A DNA stretch of 64,000 nucleotides, taken from NCBI GenBank assembly GCA_003184365.1, contig NKYR01000106.1, forward strand, positions 62,001-126,000, given 5' to 3'. Below the pieces are notes generated by a model. The model did not search any database. It saw only the letters and a list, made by a program, of their open reading frames with translations, and had not been told where the DNA came from. This document shows positions 20,878 through 33,122 of the stretch, piece after piece. Each line of letters starts with the position of its first letter. Within the stretch, counting starts at the first letter, position 1. Both the position numbers and the translations under genes were made by a program. The stretch comes from Evernia prunastri (Eukaryota > Ascomycota > Lecanoromycetes > Lecanorales > Parmeliaceae).

Positions 20878-22866
20878 CTAATATCCGTTCGTCTGAAAGC
20901 TTGTGACATCCCATCCATTCTCAACATCGTACTCACGAGGTGGCGTCGTTCCATGGAGCGCATCATAATGGACTTCGCCTGTGCAGTTACCCTTCAAGCA
21001 ATTAGCAATCTCCTTCCCTACAGCCTGTCCCTCGAACCAAGCCCCATGCAGGAATCCGTAGTACTCTGCACTCGTTGCTTCTCCAGCGAAATAAAGTCGG
21101 TCGACATTCGCTCTGAGGTTCTCGTGCATTTCCAGACTCGTTCCAGGAGGCCAATTGGAGTAGCTGCCATAAGCCCATGGCTCCAAGCTCCAACGTGGGT
21201 ACATGAATGCTATTGGTTCAGGAACATTTTCAGCGCCGAACATGTCCCGCAACACATCCAGGACTTGGGCCTTTGTAGTTGCATCATCTTGATTCTCTAC
21301 AACATAACTCTGTTCCTGCACGACGGTAACGAAAATGATACCAGAGCCTGGGAGAAAGCCCGGGCCGTCGAGGGATTGCCAGACAGGGTAATAGCCACGC
21401 TCGTTAGGGTCCGCGTAAAGAAAGAACTGGTAGGATGTATTCCAAAACACTTGGTCGGGAGGGAACTGCAGGAAGATCTTGGTATACGTAGCCATCGAAA
21501 AGGTCTCGATGCCCATTTGTTTCCAAGAAGGGAAGGGCGGAGAAAAGGCCACAGCATCGTTTTGCAAGACACCAACACTACTTTCGTCAGTGAGTGTTCA
21601 GGAATCACGGAAGCTATTCGAACCTACGAGAATGTGCAAATCGCGTAGTCAGCCTCAATACAGCTTCCGTCTCTATTGTATACCGTCACTCCCTTGTCGC
21701 TGTAGGACACGTTTGTGACAATTGTATTGAGAATTAGTCTTGGGTCATTAGCAGTCAAAAAGGTCGATGCCTCGCCTCGTATGAAAGCATTGAAGCCACG
21801 TGAGTCCAGGACGTAGTTGTTCGCATCCGAGTATTGATAGAAGGTCGTGTTCTACAATCAATCAGCTGGCGTTGAAGACGGAGGCAATAGTAGAAGCCCA
21901 CATAGTTGACAATAGAAAATTCTTGAGAGCTTGTTTCCTGTCTTTGATCAGCTCGGTACTCTGAATATACTATCAGGGTGTCCCCTACCGGACTTTGGCC
22001 ATATTCCCAGTCAAACTCCCACCATTCGACTGCTTGGGCTTCCATATCATTGCCCGGTTTCCAGCCCGCAAGGCTCAGTCCAGATCGAAAGCTACGATCT
22101 TGTAGGTTGTCGCTCAGAATGTATCCCGCGTCTTGCTCCACGGTGGAATATGGATCCCCTTCATAATCATCAATCAGATCTGTAAACTCCACAGCACCGT
22201 TCTGGTTGAACGTCTCAATCGAAGAATAGTTGGAGTAGCTTGGAATAGAGCATCAGCACTAGCCCTCAAAGATGTTGCCATGCGAGACTCACGTGTTCGT
22301 CAAATTTGAAAGCTCAGCCTATAGTTGAAGCTCAGCTCATGAAGTCTCGGACAACATGACCAAGACGGTAGCATACCAATGTCCATATTGGATTGACCGG
22401 GCCTCCAGGCGTGAATATGCCTTGAACCTAAGGTAGGGAGGTTTAGTAGGCCGGTTCTATCCTTCCTCTTCAACTTTTAGCATACCCAGTTGGCTCCCAA
22501 CTCCACAGTGTAGGATTGGTTCTTTGCGCCAAACGTAGTATGAGCAACTCTTCCCCCAATAACGCTATTGTACTCCACGATCAAGAAGTCCGTCACAGAG
22601 GCATTGGAAAGAGCTTGCTGTTGGGCGTCAGTGCACGTGTTTGGGGTGATCAGGCTTGGAAGATCGTACAGCAGCGGTTATCCCTGCTGTGCCTGCACCA
22701 CTGTGGGAAAAGAATCAGCATCAATCGTAATTGAACGCGGTCGCGGAGCTCACAGAATGGCCACTTTGGTCTTCTGGCACGTGCCATTGCGCTTCTGCAA
22801 TGGCGAAGCATTGGTCAATGCGAGAGCCAGGCAAGCATAGAGAATGCTTAGAGCTTTGACCTGCAT
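20878..22866 (-). CDS. secreted FAD-dependent polyamine/amine oxidase
   Basis: Flavin amine oxidase that oxidises polyamines or similar amines to aldehyde and hydrogen peroxide. Nine exons: 22754-22866, 22670-22700, 22486-22617, 22377-22427, 22293-22318, 21989-22238, 21902-21937, 21628-21851, 20878-21577, giving 520 aa. Signal peptide MQVKALSILYACLALALTNA then a Lys-Arg processing site indicate secretion. The dinucleotide-binding fold starts VAILGAGTAGITAAQAL, followed by IGGRVAHTTFG and ELGANWVQGI. The C-terminal FAD motif is LYFAGEATSAEYYGFLHGAW. Several exons are very short (26, 31, 36 nt). The 51-nt intron 21938-21988 has no in-frame stop, so its retention would add 17 residues. Substrate is inferred from family only. 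Confidence 0.94.
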
Positions 22867-23242
22867 GGTGAGATTGTCAGTTGACCTTGAACCTCGAAGT
22901 ACCTGCACAGTGGTCGAAGGTGTGGAATCTCACCACTCCCACGTAGCGCTAGCCAGTCCCCTCATCTTCCATGTCCCTTGATGCAGGGTACATATGATGC
23001 TAATTGCAATCCAGCCTATCAAATGAAATTTCGATGCGAGTTCAACGGCAATAATGCAGAGTGATGCCAGGTTTACACTCTACATACATGGCGGCCGGAA
23101 GATTTATCAAAAAAGGAAGGTGCGAGGGCGTGCGTCGGGTGGAAAGGCCTCGAGCGGTTCTGCAGGTCTTGGCATACCTACGAGTACATTACTTTTATCA
23201 GCTGCTGATAAAGATAAGATAAGCCGCTTACTCTAAGGTACA

Positions 23243-23260
23243 CCCCCCCCCCCCCCCCCC
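23243..23260. repeat. poly(C)18 tract
   Basis: Eighteen C in a row followed by seven A, about 380 bp upstream of the polyamine oxidase ATG. Length may vary between isolates or be a sequencing estimate. Confidence 0.85.
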
Positions 23261-24764
23261 AAAAAAAGAAAAAGGGACATAACTGATAAAGGGGCTCCAG
23301 GTCAAGAGATAAAGGCCATCTCACAGGCTCTGATTGCCTCTTCCTGCACAGAACCACGTGTTATTGAAAAGACTTACCAAAGCGGACGCCTTGAAACCCG
23401 GTTGAGATACGGTCAGACACCGAAACGTACGTCAGACCGTGATTACCGTTACATACTCTCTTCGACTCTTCGAGTCCCTTTCAATCAACAATGTACGACA
23501 GCCCAATCAAGTTCACTAACATGGTCTCTGTACTCTACGCAAGAAGCCCACGCGGACTCGAGATACCGCCATGCAGCCAGATCTGTGGCCCCTTCAAACA
23601 CCTGTAAATCCAGAAAACACTTCTTCCTTGATGGAGTCAAGAACTCTAGTCAGCTTTTTGTTTACTCCGCCAGCGCAGGAGTAGCAGAATGCGGTAGGTT
23701 ATTCGCACTTCTTGAAAAGCTCCGGATGAAGAAGTGACAGGACATGGTTGCTGAACGAGGAGAGGGAGGTAAGCGGAAGGATACGAGAAAGCCACAGTAG
23801 TAGATGAGATCGGTAGTCAATCGAATAATCTTAAGATGACAAGAGCTGACTGTCAGCATCTCGTTGTAAGCAAATCGGCCTCTCGCTTCCTCTAGCGAGT
23901 CCAACGAGCACTGCAATGAAGCAAACGGTCCATGATCCTCAATCGTGCAACCTCTTCTTCGTCATGTGCTCTCAGGCTCGTGAATCAGTCTCGGCGATCT
24001 TGCTGCGTACGAAAGTGACATGAGGCTTTATTGTTGATTACGCCTTCTTCTGTCCCGCCTTTGGAGTACCTACACTGCACTTCAAATACGTCCGAAGCCA
24101 CAAGCTCAACTAGACCGTAGTCCGTACAGCGACACGAGGACCGCCATGCGGCCATGGTACGCCCGTGCTTAGGACGAGCCGCGAGATACGAGTGAGGCAG
24201 AATCCGCACATTATACTGAACTCATGGAGGCCTGAGGGTCTGAGGATTCCAGACTTTATCTAACTAACCAGATCGTGAAACGAGAGGGATACGAGGAAAT
24301 GCGTATGATGGACGGAGAGGATCCCCGCCACTGATCGTTGCCTCTCTCTCCAGAAGCCAAGGACGACAGGAGATGTAGATGAAGATGACAATGACAATTG
24401 ACAAACAATCATGTTACTTTCCTTCTGCTTTTGTGGTTGTGGCGTAGAGTAGTAAGCTAGCTATACAGTACGAAGATTGACATGTTACTCCCAATTCCCA
24501 ATGATAGAACCACTGCCCCGAAGCCCACGATAGAAAAAAACCTCCCCAATTCCCAAAAGCCTCACAAAACGCAATCTTACCCACCGCTGACGGGACCCCC
24601 TTCCCGCAAGCCATGAGATGACGCTTCACGGCGCTGCCGTTTTTCGGCCACCGAGCTGTTGAAAGAAAAGAAATACCGAACCATCAGACCGTAAGACCAA
24701 ATTCATCAAACCCCATTACGACATAGAGCCAGTCACATCAAACCCATCCAGAAAAGGAAACCGC

Positions 24765-24798
24765 TCCATCATCCATCCATCCATCCATCCCATCATCC
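24765..24798. repeat. (CATC)n microsatellite
   Basis: About eight imperfect CATC units in the gene-poor stretch. Confidence 0.8.
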
Positions 24799-24845
24799 CC
24801 CAGAATCCATCATACCTCCCCCAAACCCAAATCCCCTCACGTTTC

Positions 24846-24986
24846 GAAACACTCACTCCCCCTCCCACTCCCCCTCCCCCCCAGCTCCCCAAACCAGCTC
24901 CCCAAACCGGCCCCCCAACCCGGCCACACATCCCAAACCCAACCAATCGCCTCCACTTCCCTCCCCCCCCCTTCCTCCCTCTCTCC
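24846..24986. repeat. C-rich / G-rich low-complexity block
   Basis: About 140 bp made mostly of C runs of 3-9 separated by A, T or short spacers. The minus strand therefore carries many G runs and could fold as G-quadruplex. Confidence 0.7.
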
Positions 24987-25787
24987 CTCTCCCCCTTATC
25001 TAATCGAACCCGCCAATCCGCAATCGCTGTGGCTGAGCTCGAGCGCGTTCGCAATGGCCGCTAACTCTAATAATGGGTAAAGTAAGGTAAAGTAAGATAC
25101 CCTTAGGTCGGGGGGAAATTAAAGGCCACCACACCGCAAGGCTGTGCGGCGTGCGGGTGTGTTCAGGGAACCTCGCACTTCTTGCAGCGGGAAGGATGGA
25201 TTGATAAGCTGATGTCACATACCTACCATAAAGTACGTAGAGTAAAGTACTGCCGTGACGCAAAAAAAGATAAAAAACCGGGCCCTCCTTACTTGAAAAT
25301 GATCGTCAGGAACCGGGGAATTTTTTTTATCTTTCACACGTGTAACTTGTAAGAGGTTCGTGTTTGAGGATTTTGAGGGATCGGCGTTACCACTTCTTGT
25401 CCTATTTTTTCTTCCATTCTTTTTTCCCTGTTTTCCTCAGTTCTTTAGAGGAACATAAGAGAAAGATCGCTGGATTCATGAAAATAGCTCTTTCCGGCCT
25501 GAGATCGATCATCATCATCATCCATGGGGTCTGGAAAGGGTCGCATTCGTCAACCAGCACTGCTCCGTAGCCCATAGTCACAATACGTAGTGATTCAACG
25601 GTACATCCGGGGCCGGGGGGGGCGAGAAGAGGGTCGCACCTCGCACTCTCGCACTCTCAATCATCCAAGAAATGATAAAAATTGACAAAGAGGGCGAGGT
25701 ATGGATTCCTCTCTCTCGCCTATTTTTAATCCGCTGGCCACTCCAGTATTGAATTTCTTTATCAAATCTGCATTTACTTGATAGCGC

Positions 25788-25826
25788 TACCTACCTACCT
25801 ACCTAGGGTGAAGTACTACCTACCTG
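25788..25826. repeat. (CTAC)n microsatellite, interrupted
   Basis: Two CTAC/TACC runs separated by about 12 bp. Similar short CTAC/GTAG runs recur elsewhere in intergenic DNA of the window. Confidence 0.8.
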
Positions 25827-26828
25827 TACAGAGTACCTTAGCGACTACCACTGTGACTTCAACACGCTACCCTTTTTTTACAAATACAAATATACATATA
25901 TAGATTGAAGATGCTGTCAGCCTCGCCTGAATCAAATCAATCTGCAGTCAATCGATCCCATATGAAATAAATCATGATTGATTACCAGATCCACCACACA
26001 AAAATAACCAATCAATCAATCACACCCGACTATTTTACACATACCGTCCATACATACAGCATTTACCCTCAAACCCACTCCATTCCACCCAATACACTCC
26101 ACCTCGGCACTCACCCTTCCTAATTGTGGAGAAACTCTCAATCCGGCGGTCTGCGGTCCAAAGGGTCCCTCGGTCCAATTTTTCATGGTCCATTTTTTCC
26201 AGTGGGGACCCCTTTTTCCGGGCCCTGAGGCTCTTAATAAGGAAATCCTTTCAGCTGGGCGGCGTTGCGCCTCACAAAAAGTCAAAAAGGGCGCTCCCCC
26301 CCTCCGCCCCGCTGAAAAAGGATTTTCTTGGTTGCTGATTCAGCAAGTTGATGATGGTGAGAATCTTGGTGGAAAGTTTGAAAAGCTTGAAGTAACACGA
26401 CAGGAATGGGCAGTACTGCACCGATTGGATTGGATTTGTTTTTGTTGTTTCGTAAGAGGGGCGAAATGGGCGAATGGACGAATTGATACGCTGACCGGCC
26501 TGTCTGTAAGGGGGGGCCATTCTTTCTGCAAGGGGACTTTTTTTTTCTTTTTTTTCTTTTTTCCAAAAGAGATATGGGGCGATACTTTTCATGCAATATG
26601 TCGTTGAATAGATACGGATGGGTAGTAATAGAGAATATGTATAGTCATCATGACAGCTTAACAGCTTGAGAGCTTGTCGATGGCAACGTCAATGACTCAG
26701 ACGATGACCGCGCCTGAACCATGCTATACGACAACTGTGATGCTCGCGAAGAAGGGGGGAACTCAAGAAGACTCGTCAGCGTGCGTAAAGCGAACGAACA
26801 GACAGACCAATGGTATCATAGAAGAAAG

Positions 26829-26858
26829 GCAACGCAACGCAACGCAACGCAACGCAAG
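26829..26858. repeat. (GCAAC)6 pentanucleotide repeat
   Basis: Six GCAAC units, the last imperfect, 325 bp downstream of the Myb-like gene stop. Confidence 0.85.
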
Positions 26859-27183
26859 GCCAAAAAAACAAACGAAAAAAAGAAAGCTCAACAATAAAAC
26901 GCTCGCCAGCAGTAATGCATCAACGCCGACTCTGGTGTGATCTATATTCGTTACGTCCAAATCCCCCTTTATACACCGATGACTCTTTCCTCGTCTGTTT
27001 TCTTATTTTTCTTGTTTGCTTGCTCAGCTGATTCCAACCGCCGCGGTGAGGTGGCACGTTTTCCGTCAGACGTCAGATTCCCAGATGGATCGTAAAAGTT
27101 TAACAACTTTCTCGACAGCTCCTTCCCAAGGATCGCGTCGTTCCACCGCATTTTGACTTCAACCACAAGACTCCTTCTCCTCA

Positions 27184-28466
27184 TCACAGTGTTTGCCGTG
27201 GGCTGTGGGCAAATTGCGTCTGCCTCGGGCTGTGGCTGTGGCTCAACGACTCCACGGGGCTGGTGGCGTCCCAAGGGTCCTGGAGAAAGTTGGAGGGGGT
27301 CGAAAAGGGCCCTCGTCCGGGGTGTATCTCCTCCCATTTGCGAGCGCAGTACTTGGCGGGCCAGCGTTCGGAGGCGCCAAAGTCCAGCATCTAATTCAGA
27401 TCCAACCAAGAAGACGTTAGCGGTTTGGCCTTTTTTTACATGATCCAGAAGGCGTGGGAGCTTTCGAGCAGGAGACGATGCGGGAGTTTCAGACTTCTGA
27501 CACCCAAGAGGTTTCGTCTGTTTGAGAGGGAAGGGGCGGGAAAGGAAGGACGGGCTTACCTTTGCGGCGATGATGTCGAACTGGAACTTCTCCCAGTAAT
27601 CGTATGCTTGTTCGAGGGCTTGAACCTGTGTCTCAGGATCAGATCATCATCATGGAGGGATGTAACAAAGGAGATTTAAATGTGCCGGCATACATCGGTT
27701 TCCGTCCACGTCCTCATACGCTCGCGCAGCCTCTTGAAACGCATCTGCAGCGCAGGCACCTGGTACGATTTGCCCAGATCGGTCTGGAAGCGCACCGCGA
27801 TGTCCTTCCACGGCAGATTCTCCTCTTCCTTGAGCTTGAGGAGTAACTGCTCTTCTTCGTTCAGCTCGACGGGACCCGCTTGCGAAGGGGCGCGCTTTCG
27901 CTTCTTCTGGCCGTACTCGGAGTATTCTTCGTCCTCTCGCATGCGTTTGAGGGTCTGCATCTGTCGGAGACCGACTGGATCGGGTGCTATCGGCACTGGT
28001 CCGTGCCGGCCTGGTGAAGCACTGGGGTTCGACGCTGGATAATCCCCGCTGAAGTATGGACTCGGCGTCTTGGTGGAGGGTACTGGCTGGGGTGACATGG
28101 AGAACATTGGGGGTGCATAGTCCTCGTTCTTTATACGGAAAGGATTCTCGCTGAAAAGGAGGTCTTCAACATTCGGCCCAAACGTGCTCGGGCTGCTTTT
28201 CGGCCGCGAGAACGGTACTACGTGCGAGGGATGTGTGATCGATATCGGTGGCGGTATGTGAGGGGCCGATGAATACGGTGTGTTGTCGAATTCGTGCGGG
28301 TGTAAAGGTACCTGTGTTCCATGAGTCTGAAGACCACAACCGAGAAGAGGGAGAGACATACGAGAGGGGTTGGGTTCCATTCAGGCTCTGAGAAGTGGTG
28401 GGGATTCATCATCTGGCTTGGGTAGATAACCTCGACGCCGGAGCTATAGTAGTGGTCCAAAGGCAT
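27184..28466 (-). CDS. Myb/SANT-like DNA-binding protein
   Basis: Predicted nuclear DNA-binding protein, 331 aa. Exons 28363-28466 boundary region (28362-28466), 27694-28311, 27560-27625 and 27184-27390; introns 50, 68 and 169 nt, all GT-AG and in phase. The first 170 residues are Pro/Ser-rich and disordered. A basic patch (GQKKRKRAPSQ) could be a nuclear localisation signal. Then come two Myb-like helical repeats: LNEEEQLLLKLKEEENLPWK to ALQMRFKRLRERMRTWTETD, and VQALEQAYDYWEKFQFDIIA to GASERWPAKYCARKWEEI. Tryptophan spacing and the second repeat split by introns 2 and 3 support the model. The start at 28466 is the first ATG in frame. Targets unknown. Confidence 0.85.
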
Positions 28467-31400
28467 GAAGGCTGGCTTTAGCAACAGCAGATGGCAGCAT
28501 ACGCCCTTGAAGAACAGATTTCAACTGTTATATATCGGCGTTAATGTTCCTCCGAGTGTTGCAAGACGTGCAGAATCGGCAGATTCGGGCGGTCGGATAC
28601 GAACACGCAAGGCAGAGGTCATGCAGGTCTTTCGGTACTTGAGGAGCCAGCAGCAGCAGAGAGGAGGATAGACTATTAGACAGATATACGATGCAGGCTG
28701 TGCGGAAGGAAATTAGATGAACGTATGAGAGAACAGCGTCGGTCTTTGGGACTGTGTCAGATGCTGCGGACGTCTTCTTTGACATCATCCTTGAAGCGAG
28801 AGATTGATATATGAAAGATTGCAATAATCACGGTGTAGCAGTTGAGTTGAGTTTGGAGGGCTCAGCCTGGTAGCTGTTTCAAATTTTGGGACAGAATTTA
28901 GCGTGCTTCGCTGTGCCATAAAGTCTCCAGGATCTTGTCTCGCAGACCCATTGGCTCACTGCGAGGCTTGATGGTCTAATAAGAAAGCAGGTAGTAGTAG
29001 TCGTAGTAGCTAAAGGTAGTGTAGCGGTCACCGCTGCTGCACGCTGGAGAAAACGGCTCTCCGCACTTCAAAATATTATTCTAGACTAATTATGGGCCAG
29101 CTGACTGAGAGTCTGAGGCTCTCACACTTTTATTCCATCAAAATAGGCTGATTTTAAGCGCTCTCTCAGGCCGGGAAAAGGATCAGCTCAAGCATGACTT
29201 GGGAGCAGGAAAGTTGGCCTATCAGCTGTCTGCCTTCTGGGTACCTTGTCTCGTTTCTTTCCGCTGTAAAACCCTTCCGTAATCACCCTTACTGCACCAT
29301 CAAAACCATCAAACCATCGTCGCCAGGTGCGAAGTAGGTAGGAAGAATCCAAAGTAGCGGACTCTGTGCGTCCTCGTATCCAAGTTCATCCCTCCCGCGT
29401 GCTGATCAGCCGCTGGAAGCTAGAAGTACGGGGACTGTCTGTGTCATGGAGTCATATTGTATGGATGTGCCTATTATTGCACCAATAATCTCAACGGTTT
29501 TTTGGAGATCTGACGCGAAACCTAACCGAAACTTCGTGGCAAACTTCCTTCATATTATTACGAAGAACATAGTTGTAGTGGCCGGCTTGCCATGCTCCAC
29601 GACGCAGTTAAGTTATCATTTCGTCTACCACGGTCGAGGTAGCGAATAATAATGTAAAGTACGAATGGTGATTGTCGGCTCGCGGAATCCTCCCTAACCG
29701 TCCTTTCATATAATTTTATACGAGAAAGTTCGGTCTCCTTCATGTTCACACACAGTACCTTAGCATGTCGCCCCTAGAGAGCAGCCAGAAAGTGGAGAAT
29801 AGGCGTGACCGATCAGCAAATCATGACTGTATTGGCACGAGGGCCAAATGTCGCGGGCAAATTCCCCCTTACCTTAGGCTGGAGGATGCGTTTATTACAT
29901 GATAGCAATCGTTGCAATAATGATATAGTCAGAAAGGCCCCCCGGGAGCAGCGTCTTAGTGCGTGGATGATGGTAGGATTGAAGTAGCATACAGCATAAA
30001 TGCAACCCTAAGGAAGTCCCTGTGGTCAGATCCTCTATGGTGTGCCTTGGCAAAAGCAAAATGTCACGGTAGTACTCTTACTACTCTAAAGCAAGGTAAA
30101 AAGTACCTTGATCAGTAGTGCCGGTCAACCGAAGTGATGACAAACCATCACTCTTTTCTTATTTTAGACTAGACTCAGGACAGCCACGATCTAGACCAAA
30201 TGTACCAAAATTAGCTGACTATTCTCGTCTCAAGTCTCTTCTATTTTCTGGGTGATTAATTTCCAAGTTTCCAAAAGAAGTAGTCTCTGCGACAGTACAG
30301 CCTTGCAGACACGCGGATGGGCCGAAGGATGCAAGCAAATCAGAGCATGAGATGAGCATCAAATATTCGGCCACAACATTCTGAACAAGTGTACATGAGC
30401 TGGCCGGAAGGATGGATATGCATCGGCCGGCGGCTGAGAAAGGATCAAGTGAGTGGAAGGAGGAACAGGCAATTATGTTTCTGGCTCTTCGTAAGCACTC
30501 CGTCATATAGGTAAGCTCCTTCTGCATTATCATGATTCCTCCAGGATCAGTCAACCGCGCCTGCCATGCTGTACGGATATGCACCTTGGATAGCAGAATG
30601 AGAAGAGCAACCAATAATAGCAGTATCATGGCAGGAACTCAGGATTGATGACTGCCTTGAACCAGATACCTAGCCGGGTTCCAAGACCAAAACGCGAGAA
30701 CGCTGATAGTGATTCAAATAGTAAGTAGTAGTACTATTAGCTAAAGTAGGTAGGTATGTGAGGGTCAGGGATGATTTATCTTTTGTACTAATGTCGTGCT
30801 GTTTATGCATGATTTCTCTCGGCTCGGTAAACTCCACCGTCCATCATCGCACTGGCGTCTAGCAGCATGTTTCAACGAGCGCGAGACCGCTTTCGAGGCT
30901 GTGTGTAAGAATTGAAACACCGACGAACCCTGCAAGGTGAGGTGAGCAGGATTTTGCCAGCGCATTCGCGGGATTCGGTACCAAATACTCTTGCTGGCAT
31001 GCTGACTGAAGCTACGAGCGAGGTACTCGCTACAATCGGGCCATGTTTGTTCTCTGCTCATTCCACCGGCCGACTGCTTTTGTGTCAGGCCTTGCTGACT
31101 TGTCCACAATTCGCGGGGAGACCAGGACTGTAGGCCGGCATGCGCGACTTTTGGCATGACCAGCATCTCGAAATGTCTCTCCACAACTTCATGCACCCCG
31201 CGACGGGCGACTGCTTTTCTCGGAGGCGAACCCCATTTAGCTCGCTCGACCCGTTCCAAGACTGTGTCGTGAGGTTGTACCGATATATCTCTTTTGTAAT
31301 TCCTCACCCTGTTTCATCCATCCTCCATCACCTTAATCTATCCAAAACACATCTCGCCATATAAAGATTCAGTCGAGTTCCATTATTGTTGTGGCTTGGA

Positions 31401-31637
31401 TGTTTCGGGGGCCTGGTTGAGGCTTCAGGCCCCCAGTTGAACATTAATATAAACAAGCGCTGAGCGATATCCATGTCTGGGCAGTGCGCCTTGGCCAAAC
31501 CCATCCTCGATCGCTAGGATTCCGCCTCAGATGCGTGCAACATCCTTCCTCATCAACCAGTCTCCAAGAAGAACCTTGTTTGCTGTTGATGATCCTATTC
31601 CTGCATGACAAGCGACTATAATTGTGTCATCATACTA
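28467..31637. other. 3.2-kb gene-poor stretch
   Basis: Contains the Myb-like gene promoter and the 3' flank of the ERD2-type gene. Runs of GTAGTAGTAG occur near 28990-29010 and 30720-30755. The ORF at 30219-30629 is the only one with an ATG and a plausible hydrophobic start; it is listed separately. A 180-codon ORF at 30765-31307 minus starts with GTG and has no other support. Confidence 0.45.
30219..30629 (-). CDS. doubtful small secreted or membrane-anchored protein
   Basis: 136-codon ORF with an ATG and a strongly hydrophobic start (MILLLLVALLILLSKVHIRT) that reads as a signal peptide or signal anchor. The remainder has seven Cys but no recognisable pattern. It lies alone in a gene-poor stretch, so it could be a small secreted protein or chance. 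Confidence 0.25.
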   Translation of the reverse strand: MILLLLVALLILLSKVHIRTAWQARLTDPGGIMIMQKELTYMTECLRRARNIIACSSFHSLDPFSAAGRCISILPASSCTLVQNVVAEYLMLISCSDLLASFGPSACLQGCTVAETTSFGNLEINHPENRRDLRRE

Positions 31638-32692
31638 TTATCCTGTCTGTACTCTGTCGTTGGTATCTTGGGCGGAGCTCCATATTTCATCTTCGCTGTC
31701 ATCTTCTTCCACCAGTCCCGCCAACCCATTATTCTTGGCTCTAAAGCTTCCTTCGCGCTGTCGTGTTTCATCCATCATGTCCTCATCTGCAGACACAGAG
31801 ATACCTCTCGGCCCCCAGTTGCCTCCTTTCTTTGGTTCTCCTGCACCGCCATTACTCCGTACTCCATTCGCTGGGTCTCTTTCCTCATCATCCATGCTTG
31901 TATTTCCCCGGCCTAATACCCTGCTGACCAAAAACCCTCGACTGAGATCATCAGAGTCGACGACTCCACCATTTCGGAGCTTGACCCTTTGCCGCGTCCA
32001 ATACACCCATGCAAAATCGACGTAGAAAGCGGTTTGTATTATCCCAAAAAGCCCCGCCCGCCATTCGAAATGATGCTCAGAAGATGCCAGACGTACAATC
32101 CAATTCAGTATGTAGAACGCTCGGTATGACCCAAGCGTCAAAAGGTAGAAGGAATCGATCACTGTTGGTACGGTCGTTTGCCGGAGCAAAAGCAGTTGGG
32201 GTATTACACAGACTGACTCCAATATGATCGAGAATGTCCATAACATATCAAAAAAGCTAAAATTTTCCCTTTGGGCAATGGCTTGGGCGATGGCTGTGAC
32301 GATGGGTGCCAGGAGCACTGACCCCGCCAGACAATATGCCCCCAATCTCCACGCCTTTTCCCTTTCCCGCGTTCGGGCATAGACCTTCATCATGAGAAAG
32401 ATGATGTAGAGTGAAGAGAGAATGTAGAAATTTTTCAGGATGAAATTCCATATACTTTCGGAAGGCGGAGTCCAGAAGAGATCGAGGTAGCGGGTGATGA
32501 AGACACCAACGTAGAGCATCTGGGTGATCAATGATATACCTATCAACAACGCTGGTCAGCAAAATCCATCGGACAGCGTCGTGGATGATTACCCTCGGCG
32601 CTCTGGTTGGCGTGTATTGCCCAAATCAAGATGCATTTGGACGCTGTGTGGGACAAATCGCCCAATATACGAAACACATTCATGTTGACCAT
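31638..32692 (-). CDS. ERD2: ERD2-type ER lumen protein retaining receptor
   Basis: Golgi receptor that binds C-terminal HDEL/KDEL signals and returns ER residents in COPI vesicles. Exons 32593-32692 and 31638-32539 (53-nt intron) give 333 aa. Seven membrane segments are evident. MNVFRILGDLSH, ILIWAIHANQSAEGISLITQ, TRYLDLFW, RTREREKAWRLG, VCVIPQLLLLRQTT and YRAFYILNWIVR are conserved ERD2 blocks. Beyond the last segment (DFAWVYWTRQRVKLRNGGVV) there is a further tail of about 110 mostly acidic, disordered residues. Yeast and animal receptors end soon after this point; from memory, filamentous ascomycetes often carry such a tail. Start could be ATG 32692 or 32683. Confidence 0.95.
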
Positions 32693-33122
32693 CTTGCTGT
32701 CAACCGAATGGACGACAGACAAGACCGATATTTGACAATGTGATGTGAGGGAACTCGAGTCTGTAACAAGAATCACCTTGGCTGTAGCCTGCAACTACAG
32801 CCAGAACGCTTTTTCTTCGGACAGCCTAAGGACCTTGCAACAGAGTACTGATGTGGTCTTGATAGGATTTCTGCAAGCAGTGACTTCCGATAAAGATGGA
32901 AACATTGCATCCCCTGGTCATTGTATGGACTTTACGCTTATCGTATTTTACGCTCTAGACCTGCATGAGGCTTGACGATCTCCGTGTCTCTCCGGCTGTT
33001 TAAAATACCGCTAAGCAAGCTCTATGGCCGATATATAATTCTCACCTCTGGTCCCGAGACAAACATAGAGGACTTGCTCTACAATTCAAGCGTCCACTAA
33101 GTTGTCATTACATCCAGTAGCT
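32693..33122. promoter_or_regulatory. shared divergent promoter, ERD2-type and DUF1772-like genes
   Basis: 430 bp between the two divergent start codons. No individual element stands out. Co-regulation of the two membrane-protein genes is possible but not shown. Confidence 0.5.

Larger units (their letters stand above)
22867..27183. other. 4.3-kb gene-poor, repeat-rich stretch
   Basis: No convincing gene between the polyamine oxidase start and the Myb-like gene. It holds a C18 tract, a C-rich block at 24846-24986, several microsatellites and poly-T runs near 26530-26565. ORFs such as 24716-25054 minus (Gly/Trp-rich) come from the low-complexity tracts. There is no coding trace of a transposon. 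A noncoding transcript cannot be excluded. Confidence 0.5.

Noticed and set aside
5458..22866. Secondary-metabolite gene cluster (dehydrogenase, reductase, amine oxidase)
   Set aside because: No backbone synthase is present, and core housekeeping genes (CTP synthase, Dom34) sit between them.
24716..25054. 112-codon Gly/Trp-rich ORF
   Set aside because: It is produced by C-rich and CATC repeats and has no credible protein composition.
30765..31307. 180-codon minus-strand ORF
   Set aside because: The frame opens with GTG, has no ATG near its start, no domain and no splice-linked partner.
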